Shown piece by piece: positions 6,790 to 11,786 of a stretch of DNA of 11,786 bases. The stretch lies in contig CAYTXI010000084.1 of assembly GCA_964441935.1 (NCBI GenBank), positions 1 through 11,786 of the forward strand. Reading direction: 5' to 3'. A model generated the notes under the pieces. The model was given only the letters and a program-made list of their open reading frames with translations, was not told the DNA's origin and searched no databases. Numbering within the stretch: position 1 is the stretch's first letter; every line of letters begins with the position of its first letter. The position numbers were made by a program, and so were the translations under genes. Origin of the DNA: JBBDMC01 sp964441935. Its GTDB lineage: Bacteria; Pseudomonadota; Alphaproteobacteria; Rhizobiales; Kaistiaceae.

Positions 6790-7827
6790 TCAGCCTCGGC
6801 CGCCCGTCCTCGAACGGTCGGCGGCGTCGTAGGCCTCGACGATACGGGCGACGAGCGGATGGCGGACGACGTCGGCCGCGGTGAAACGAACCTGAGCGAC
6901 GCCTGAAACGGCCCGGAGCAGATCGATCGCTTCGATCAGGCCGGATAACTGACCGGGCGGCAGGTCGATCTGACTGGGATCGCCGGTGACGATCATATGT
7001 GAGTTCTCGCCGAGACGGGTGAGGAACATCTTCATCTGAATGGAGGAAGTGTTCTGCGCCTCGTCGAGGATGACAACGGCGTTCGACAGGGTACGGCCGC
7101 GCATGAATGCGAGCGGCGCGACCTCGATGATGCCCGACTGGAGACCGCGTTCGATGCGGTCGGCGGGCATCATATCGTAGAGGGCGTCGTACAACGGGCG
7201 CAGATAAGGGTCGACTTTTTCACGCATGTCGCCGGGTAAAAAGCCGAGACGCTCGCCGGCCTCGACCGCCGGCCGCGACAGGATGATGCGGTCGACGGCG
7301 CCGCGCTCGAGCATGGCGGCGGCGTAGGCAACGGCGAGGTAGGTCTTGCCGGTGCCGGCGGGGCCGATGCTGAAGGTCAGCTCGACCCGGTCGAAGGCGC
7401 GGATATAGGCGTCCTGGGTCGGCGTGCGGGCCATCACCGTGCGCCGGCGCGTGGCGATCTGGGCCATGGCCAGGCGACCCTTCGGATCGAGGGTCGGCAG
7501 GTTCAGTTGGGCCTCCGCCGCGGCCGCCATGCGGATCGCGCCATCGACGTCGCCCGCCGTGATGTCATGGCCGGATTGCAGGCGACCGTAGAGGATGTCG
7601 AGGGCGAGGCGGGCGCGGGTCAGCGCATCCGGACTACCGCGCAAGGTCACCTGGTTGCCGCGAGCAACGGCGTCGACGTCGAGACGCTGCTCGATCAGGG
7701 CGAGATTTTGGTCGAACTCGCCGAACAAATCCCGGATCAGACGGTTGTCGTCGAAGGCTACAACGATGTGGGAGCGATTCTCGGCGATCGACGCCTCACC
7801 GGCAGCGGCGGCAGGACGCACGGTCAT
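6790..7827 (-). CDS. phoH: PhoH-family ATPase (YbeZ)
   Basis: This is a 345-residue cytoplasmic P-loop ATPase of the PhoH/YbeZ group, associated with YbeY and RNA metabolism. The N-terminal part (about 18-90) is the KH-like segment that begins IVVAFDDNRLIRDLFGEFD. The ATPase domain has Walker A GPAGTGKT at 155-162 and Walker B VVILDEAQ at 251-258, followed by IVTGDPSQIDLP. The frame stays open upstream to 7968 inside miaB, but ATG at 7827 overlaps the miaB TGA by 4 nt (ATGA) and fits the family start. That overlap points to translational coupling with miaB. ybeY follows after 3 nt. The name PhoH comes from the E. coli family; direct phosphate control is not shown here. Confidence 0.95.
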   Translation of the reverse strand: MTVRPAAAAGEASIAENRSHIVVAFDDNRLIRDLFGEFDQNLALIEQRLDVDAVARGNQVTLRGSPDALTRARLALDILYGRLQSGHDITAGDVDGAIRMAAAAEAQLNLPTLDPKGRLAMAQIATRRRTVMARTPTQDAYIRAFDRVELTFSIGPAGTGKTYLAVAYAAAMLERGAVDRIILSRPAVEAGERLGFLPGDMREKVDPYLRPLYDALYDMMPADRIERGLQSGIIEVAPLAFMRGRTLSNAVVILDEAQNTSSIQMKMFLTRLGENSHMIVTGDPSQIDLPPGQLSGLIEAIDLLRAVSGVAQVRFTAADVVRHPLVARIVEAYDAADRSRTGGRG

Positions 7828-9224
7828 GCGACAGCCTCCGCTCGCCCCCGCCCCACGGCCGAGCGGCCGTGAAGCGAGGCGAAGAAGCTGTTGGCGCCGG
7901 CCCGTTCGATGACGACACGGCCGATGGTTCCAATGAGGCCCGGGTCGGCGGCGACCTGAACCGGCCACAGCCAGGGCGAACGGCCGACAACCTGACCCGC
8001 GTAGCGGCCGCGGCGCTCAAACAAAATCTCGGCATTGCTACCGACCTTGGCACGCATGAAGGCGGCCTGACGCGCGTCGATCGCGGCCTGAAGGCGGCGC
8101 AGGCGCTCGGCCTTGACCGGCTCGGACACCTGATCGGCAGCGGCGGCCGCCGGCGTGCCCGGACGCGGGCTGTACTTAAACGAGAAGGCCGAGGCGTAAC
8201 CGACCTCGTCGACGACCGACAGCGTGTCGGCGAAATCGGCCTCGGTCTCGCCCGGGAAACCGACAATGAAGTCGCCGGCGAGCGCGATGTCGGGGCAAGC
8301 GGAACGGACGCGATCGACCGCACGCAGGTAGTCGGCGCGGGTGTGGCGCCGGTTCATCGCGGCGAGCACGCGGTCGGAGCCCGACTGCACCGGCAGATGC
8401 AGGTAAGGCATCAGCGCATCGAGGTCGCGATGGGCGGCGACAAGCACGTCGTCCATGTCGCGCGGGTGGCTGGTGGTGTAGCGCAGGCGGTCGATGCCGG
8501 GGATCTCGGCGAGGCGGAAGAGAAGTCGACCGAGGCCCCATTCGCGGCCGTCGGGGCCCTCGCCGTGCCAGGCATTGACGTTCTGGCCGAGCAGGGTGAG
8601 TTCGCGTACGCCGTCGTCGGCCAGTCGCGCCGCCTCAGCGAGGATGGCATCGACCGGGCGGGAAGTCTCGGCGCCGCGCGTGTAAGGCACGACACAGAAC
8701 GTGCAGAACTTGTCGCAGCCCTCCTGGACGGTAAGGAAAGCGGCAACGCGATGCGTCGCGGACAACGGACGCGGGCCGTCCGGGAGGGCGGCGAATTTTC
8801 CCTCAACATCGAAATCGGTGGCGACGACCGGTTTGCCGGCACGCGCCTCGTCAAGCAGCTCGGTCAGGCGCTGGTAGGACTGCGGGCCGATGACCAGATC
8901 GACGGCGGGGGACCGGCGGACGATCTCCTCGCCCTCGGCCTGGGCGACGCAACCGGCAACCCCGACGACGACGGTGCGGCCGTTGCGGGCGGCTTCGGCC
9001 TTGAGGTGGCGCAAGCGGCCGAGTTCGGAATAGACCTTCTCCGCCGCCTTCTCGCGAATGTGGCAGGTGTTGAGCAAGACGAGATCGGCGGCAGCGGCCG
9101 TCGCGACCGGAACGTAGCCGGAGGCCGCCAGGGCGTCCGTCATCCGCTCGGAATCGTAGACGTTCATCTGGCAGCCGTAGGTCTTGATGAAGACTTTCTT
9201 CAGGTCCTCGCTCGTCCGGTTCAT
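7824..9224 (-). CDS. miaB: tRNA-2-methylthio-N6-dimethylallyladenosine synthase MiaB
   Basis: MiaB is a radical-SAM methylthiotransferase that converts i6A37 to ms2i6A37 in tRNAs reading codons that begin with U. The 466-residue protein shows the three N-terminal cluster cysteines (about C18 in TYGCQMN, C54 in NTCHIREKA, C92 in AGCVAQ). The radical-SAM motif CDKFCTFC (C170, C174, C177) comes next, then the typical block GAETSRPVD, and a C-terminal TRAM-like region near SNAEILFE. It therefore carries both [4Fe-4S] sites. The start at ATG 9224 is fixed by the family N-terminus, although its AAGGAG is only 3 nt upstream, an unusually short spacing. It is the first gene after a 122-nt gap and overlaps phoH at its end. 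Confidence 0.96.
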   Translation of the reverse strand: MNRTSEDLKKVFIKTYGCQMNVYDSERMTDALAASGYVPVATAAAADLVLLNTCHIREKAAEKVYSELGRLRHLKAEAARNGRTVVVGVAGCVAQAEGEEIVRRSPAVDLVIGPQSYQRLTELLDEARAGKPVVATDFDVEGKFAALPDGPRPLSATHRVAAFLTVQEGCDKFCTFCVVPYTRGAETSRPVDAILAEAARLADDGVRELTLLGQNVNAWHGEGPDGREWGLGRLLFRLAEIPGIDRLRYTTSHPRDMDDVLVAAHRDLDALMPYLHLPVQSGSDRVLAAMNRRHTRADYLRAVDRVRSACPDIALAGDFIVGFPGETEADFADTLSVVDEVGYASAFSFKYSPRPGTPAAAAADQVSEPVKAERLRRLQAAIDARQAAFMRAKVGSNAEILFERRGRYAGQVVGRSPWLWPVQVAADPGLIGTIGRVVIERAGANSFFASLHGRSAVGRGRAEAVA

Positions 9225-9239
9225 GCGCTCCTTGGCGCC

Positions 9240-9255
9240 GGCGGCCTCGGCCGCC
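9240..9255 (-). repeat. Strong GC hairpin in the miaB leader
   Basis: The minus strand reads GGCGGC, a 4-nt CGAG loop, then GCCGCC, a perfect 6-bp stem (7 bp if a 2-nt loop is allowed). It ends just upstream of the AAGGAG that serves miaB. It could modulate ribosome access or protect the 5' end of the transcript. No T run follows, so it is not a terminator. Confidence 0.35.
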
Positions 9256-9291
9256 AGCCCGCATCGTTTCTAGCGGTTTTTGGCGACGGTG

Positions 9292-9297
9292 AGAATA
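9292..9297 (-). promoter_or_regulatory. Possible -10 element for the miaB-phoH-ybeY run
   Basis: TATTCT on the minus strand matches 4 of 6 of the -10 consensus in the only sizeable gap (9225-9346) upstream of miaB. No good -35 is found at 16-18 nt spacing, so this is a weak call. It rests mainly on position ahead of a long close-set gene run. Confidence 0.22.
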
Positions 9298-9342
9298 GCG
9301 CCGAACCGCGGCAGGACGACGATGGCAACCGGGGTTAACGGC

Positions 9343-9355
9343 CGGCCTAAGGCCG
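9343..9355 (-). repeat. Short palindrome across the fur stop codon
   Basis: CGGCC, a TTA loop and GGCCG form a 5-bp hairpin on the minus strand that contains the fur TAG. It might weakly halt transcription, but no T run follows and the stem is short, so a terminator is not claimed. Confidence 0.2.
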
Positions 9356-9790
9356 ATCCTTCTTGTCCCCCGCCAGGGGGACGCCGTAGAGCTCAAGGCG
9401 GTGGTCGACCAGCTTGTAGCCGAGCCGCTCCGCCATCGCCTTCTGCAGCCGCTCGATGTCCTCGTCGCGGAACTCGATGACCTCGCCCGTCCTCAGGTCG
9501 ATGAGATGATCGTGGTGCTCGTCGGGAACGGTCTCGTAGCGGCTGCGGCCGGCGCCGAAGTCGTGACGCGTGATGACGCCGACGTCCTCGAAAAGCTTGA
9601 CCGTGCGATAGACCGTGGCAATTGAAATGTGCGGATCGAGGGCCGAGGCTCGCCGGTAGACCTCCTCGACGTCGGGATGATCGGTGGCCGCCTCGAGCAC
9701 GCGGGCGATAGTCCGACGCTGGTCGGTCATGCGCATGCCCTTGGCAACGCATACTTCCTCAAGGGTCGGGCTCGGGCTTTCCGCGCTCAC
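9347..9790 (-). CDS. fur: Fur-family metal-responsive transcriptional regulator
   Basis: This is a dimeric cytoplasmic repressor controlling iron (or, in some alphaproteobacteria, manganese) genes. Residues about 20-75 form the winged helix with the recognition segment ISIATVYRTVKLFEDVGVIT. The metal and dimerisation domain has RYE (85-87), HHDHLID (92-98) and H130. The CxxC pairs that hold structural zinc in E. coli Fur are absent; only one cysteine (C14) exists, as in many alphaproteobacterial Fur/Mur proteins. The frame is open to an ATG at 9874, but that lies inside rimI and precedes non-conserved residues. GTG at 9790 gives 147 residues, a normal length, with a GGA about 6 nt upstream. 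It starts 31 nt after rimI. Whether it senses iron or manganese cannot be decided from sequence. Confidence 0.9.
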   Translation of the reverse strand: MSAESPSPTLEEVCVAKGMRMTDQRRTIARVLEAATDHPDVEEVYRRASALDPHISIATVYRTVKLFEDVGVITRHDFGAGRSRYETVPDEHHDHLIDLRTGEVIEFRDEDIERLQKAMAERLGYKLVDHRLELYGVPLAGDKKDRP

Positions 9791-9821
9791 GGTCGATCCA
9801 ACGATCAGGATTACCTCGCGC

Positions 9822-10307
9822 TTAGCGAAGATGGACCCGCATGACAAGCGCGGTGCGGTCGCGGGCGGCTGCATCAGGATAATACCCTTGACGCTCGCCA
9901 GCGACCACGAAACCTAGGGAGCGGTAAAGCGCGACGGCGGCGCGATTGTCGCGATCGACTTCGAGGAAGCAGGCGGCGACGCGCTCGCGATAAAGCCGGC
10001 GCAACACTTCCTCCATGAGGAGCCGACCATGGCCGCGGCCACGGTCGCCAGCGCGTACGGCAACGGTCAGAATCTCGGCCTCGTCGGCGGCGACGCGGAC
10101 CAGGATGAAGCCCGCCAGGCGGCGAGCGCCGAAGAGCGGCTGCAGACGCACCGCGAGCGCGAAGACGCCCGGCTCGGACAACAGGTGGGCGAAATCGTCC
10201 TCGCCCCAGGTGCGGGCGAAGGCGCCGCCGTGGATCTCGGCGAGCGCCTCGACCTCGCCGAGACGCACCTCGTCGACGATCAGCCGCGGGCGCAGCGACC
10301 AGCGCAT
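9822..10307 (-). CDS. rimI: GNAT acetyltransferase RimI (ribosomal protein S18-alanine N-acetyltransferase)
   Basis: The 161-residue protein has the GNAT fold. It shows a beta strand pair around AGFILVRVAADEAEILTVAV and the acetyl-CoA pyrophosphate loop RGRGHGRLL (about 89-97). The conserved block LEVDRDNRAAVALYRSLGF follows, with the glutamate (about 116) and tyrosine (about 128) typical of RimI, and then GYYP. RimI acetylates the N-terminal alanine of ribosomal protein S18, and relatives can act more broadly. Its ATG overlaps the tsaB stop by 1 nt (TAATG), indicating coupled translation; tsaB-rimI is a widespread neighbour pair. The N-terminal 10 or so residues are not conserved in an obvious way. 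Naming rests on both sequence and neighbour. Confidence 0.9.
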   Translation of the reverse strand: MRWSLRPRLIVDEVRLGEVEALAEIHGGAFARTWGEDDFAHLLSEPGVFALAVRLQPLFGARRLAGFILVRVAADEAEILTVAVRAGDRGRGHGRLLMEEVLRRLYRERVAACFLEVDRDNRAAVALYRSLGFVVAGERQGYYPDAAARDRTALVMRVHLR

Positions 10308-10975
10308 TATCGCCGGGCGACGGCCGACGCCTGCGGCTTGGCGTCGGGAGGGCGGAGGTAGAGCGGACGTGGGCGTTCACTCGCCGAGGGGGCGAGGCGC
10401 GCCAGGCGAAGAAGCGCCGCGACATCAGGCGCGGAGGCGCGGTGAACAATGCGGGCTTCGGCTTCCCGGCCGACAACGTCGGCAAGGGCGTCGGCGCCCG
10501 AGCCGGCGATCATGGTGTTGGCGGCGAGGAGTGAAACGAACGTCTGAGGAGCACCCAAACGCGGCGCGCCGTCGGCCGTGCCATCGGGGGAGAAGTGCTG
10601 GCCGTAGACCTCGCCGCGGACGGCGGCCAGGACCGCCAGAACCGGTGTTGGCCCGAGTTCGGCTCGGGCCGCGTCGGCGTGGGCGGCGAGCGTGCCAATG
10701 CCGACCGCCTCGGCGCCCGTGACCAGGCATACCCCCCGAGCGGCGGCGATGCCGATGCGCAGGCCCGTGAACGAGCCCGGCCCGACGGTGACCGCGATGC
10801 GGTCGAGGTCGGCGAAAGCGAGGCCGGCAGCGTCCATGACCTCACGGATCATCGGCATCAGCCGCTCGGCGTGGCCGCGGCCGACGATCTCGGAAGCCAT
10901 GACGGGTGCTGAGTCATCGACGGCGAGGCCGACCGAGCAGGCTTCGAGCGCGGTGTCGATGACGAGGAGGCGCAT
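10307..10975 (-). CDS. tsaB: tRNA N6-threonylcarbamoyladenosine biosynthesis protein TsaB (YeaZ)
   Basis: TsaB partners TsaD and TsaE in forming t6A37 on tRNAs that read ANN codons. It is a degenerate ASKHA-fold protein that acts as a scaffold rather than as the catalyst. The 222-residue protein starts MRLLVIDTALEACSVGL, has the GHAERL motif near 34-39 and the diagnostic VTVGPGSFTGLRIG segment (about 62-75), and ends with the shorter C-terminal domain normal for TsaB (TsaD is longer). It starts 55 nt after the nfuA stop, and its stop overlaps the rimI start. The gap before it shows no clear promoter. Confidence 0.94.
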   Translation of the reverse strand: MRLLVIDTALEACSVGLAVDDSAPVMASEIVGRGHAERLMPMIREVMDAAGLAFADLDRIAVTVGPGSFTGLRIGIAAARGVCLVTGAEAVGIGTLAAHADAARAELGPTPVLAVLAAVRGEVYGQHFSPDGTADGAPRLGAPQTFVSLLAANTMIAGSGADALADVVGREAEARIVHRASAPDVAALLRLARLAPSASERPRPLYLRPPDAKPQASAVARR

Positions 10976-11030
10976 GGCGCCGGGATACCGTGCCGCCCCA
11001 GCCGAGTCGAGGCGGCGGGCCCGGAGCGCC

Positions 11031-11591
11031 CTACGCCGGGACTTCCTCGATGCCGCGCACTTCCGGAACGAAGTGGCGAAGCAGGTTCTCGATGCCGTGC
11101 TTTAGGGTCGCCGTCGAGGACGGGCAGCCGGCGCAAGAGCCCCGCATGTTCAAGAATACGACACCATCGCGATAACCCTGAAACGTGATGTCGCCGCCGT
11201 CCTGGGCAACGGCCGGGCGCACGCGGGTCTCGATCAGCTCCTTGATGGTGGCGACCACCTCGGCATCGTCCTCGGAGAAGAACTCGACGTCGCCTTCAGG
11301 TTCCGGCGCGCGGTCAACCGCCGGCACGCCGGACATGAAATGCTCCATGATGGCGCCGAGCACGGCGGGCTTCAGATGGGGCCATTCGCCATCGGTTTTG
11401 CTAACGGTAATGAAGTCGGCACCGAGAAACACGCCGCCAACGCCGTCGATAGCGAACAGGCGTCGGGCGAGCGGTGAGTCGGCCGCATCCTCGGCGCTCC
11501 GGTATTCGGCGGTGCCGGAGCCCAGGACCACGCGGCCCGGGAGGAACTTGAGGCTGGCCGGATTGGGGGTGGCTTCGGTCTGGATGAACAT
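11031..11591 (-). CDS. NfuA/NifU-like iron-sulfur cluster carrier protein
   Basis: This is a 186-residue scaffold or carrier that delivers [4Fe-4S] clusters to target enzymes. An N-terminal Nfu_N domain (about 1-87) begins MFIQTEATPNPASLKFLPG, the eukaryote-mitochondrial and alphaproteobacterial type. A charged linker (PEPEGDVEFFSEDD) leads to the NifU-type C-terminal domain with RPAVAQDGGDITF and the cluster-binding CAGC (C153, C156). The frame stays open upstream to 11669, but ATG 11591 matches the family N-terminus and has AAGGG about 8 nt before it. The gene lies 93 nt after the upstream universal-stress-like gene. The two ligand cysteines and both domains are intact. It differs from E. 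coli NfuA in its N-terminal domain. Confidence 0.94.
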   Translation of the reverse strand: MFIQTEATPNPASLKFLPGRVVLGSGTAEYRSAEDAADSPLARRLFAIDGVGGVFLGADFITVSKTDGEWPHLKPAVLGAIMEHFMSGVPAVDRAPEPEGDVEFFSEDDAEVVATIKELIETRVRPAVAQDGGDITFQGYRDGVVFLNMRGSCAGCPSSTATLKHGIENLLRHFVPEVRGIEEVPA

Positions 11592-11684
11592 CTCAACAGC
11601 CCTTCGTTGACGCGGTTCAAGGCCACGAACGCAGGTAGAAGACTTAGGCCGGGCGGGCGGCGACATCAAGGCTGGGGGACCGGC

Positions 11685-11786
11685 TCAGGCGATGGCGGCG
11701 ATCGCTTCGTCGTCGAGGTTGCCGGGAACGATGGTGATCGGAACCGGGAAGGTGCCGGCCTGCTTGCCGGCAAGGGCGGTGACCAG
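11685..11786 (-). CDS. Universal stress protein family (C-terminal fragment, cut by window edge)
   Basis: Only the last 33 codons and the TGA are present. The translation ends with LVTALAGKQAGTFPVPITIV and then PGNLDDEAIAAIA. The phrase with FPVPITIVPG resembles the final strand of UspA-like proteins that sit next to nfuA in alphaproteobacteria. The ATP-binding GxxGxxG(S/T) motif lies off the window, so the family call rests on this short tail and on context. The 93-nt gap to nfuA (11592-11684) shows no strong promoter or terminator. Confidence 0.6.
   Translation of the reverse strand: MVTALAGKQAGTFPVPITIVPGNLDDEAIAAIA

Noticed and set aside
7828..7968. Upstream extension of phoH to 7968
   Set aside because: The extra residues lie inside miaB and are arginine- and glycine-rich shadow sequence; the ATGA overlap start fits the family.
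7869..9338. Long open frame of 489 codons on the plus strand opposite miaB
   Set aside because: It lies almost wholly antisense to a clear miaB, shows no recognisable domain, and is the kind of shadow frame that GC-rich codon use produces. Other long plus-strand frames opposite lnt, corC, metK, trmB and rimP were rejected for the same reason.
9335..9350. TTAA followed by CTAA near the end of fur, like a CtrA box
   Set aside because: Spacing and second half-site do not match TTAA-N7-TTAA.
9822..9874. Upstream ATG extension of fur to 9874
   Set aside because: It would overlap rimI by 53 nt and add residues unlike Fur N-termini; GTG 9790 is preferred.
10976..11030. GCCGCC...GGCGGC stem between nfuA and tsaB as a terminator
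   Set aside because: The loop is long and there is no T run, so it is likely chance in GC-rich DNA.
1..11786. Mobile element, CRISPR array, toxin-antitoxin, defence island or tRNA gene
   Set aside because: No transposase, integrase, direct-repeat array, cloverleaf or small paired genes were seen. The gene content is core and co-directional, with no visible shift in base composition.

Overview
The window is a tightly packed piece of core chromosome from a GC-rich alphaproteobacterium. The gene order (nfuA-tsaB-rimI-fur-miaB-phoH-ybeY-corC-lnt-HTH regulator-metK-trmB-rimP-nusA) and the sequence character, especially the PraR-like regulator between lnt and metK and a Fur protein without CxxC pairs, suggest the Rhodospirillales or a neighbouring order. 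This placement is inferred from gene content and not from a search. All fourteen genes lie on the minus strand, so transcription runs from high to low coordinates.

In the direction of transcription, the right edge (11786 to about 10975) holds the last 33 codons of a universal-stress-like protein, then nfuA (Fe-S carrier). Next come tsaB and rimI (t6A tRNA modification and ribosomal-protein acetylation, overlapping by 1 nt) and fur (iron/manganese regulator). After a 122-nt gap comes a close-set run of miaB (tRNA ms2i6A), phoH/ybeZ (ATPase), ybeY (rRNA-processing nuclease), a CorC/HlyC CBS protein and lnt (apolipoprotein N-acyltransferase). The joints here are an ATGA overlap, a 3-nt gap, a TGATG overlap and a 58-nt gap.

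A 197-nt gap with a good promoter candidate and several dyad symmetries precedes a small XRE-type regulator. A further 173 nt separate it from metK (SAM synthetase), which is followed by trmB (tRNA m7G46 methyltransferase). After a gap with a second promoter candidate and a leader hairpin come rimP (30S maturation) and the first 35 codons of nusA, at the head of the rimP-nusA-infB type operon.

The genes share a theme. MetK makes SAM, which TrmB and MiaB consume. Nfu is a plausible cluster donor for the Fe-S enzyme MiaB, and Fur senses metal. MiaB, TsaB, RimI, YbeY, PhoH, TrmB, RimP and NusA all act on tRNA, rRNA, ribosome assembly or transcription. I found no mobile element, CRISPR array, tRNA or rRNA gene, phage remnant or defence system. 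No gap between genes exceeds 200 nt. Five genes are best read with GTG or TTG starts. The parts most worth checking are the non-coding ones: the rimP leader, the regulator's promoter region and the metK leader. I see no convincing new multi-gene system.
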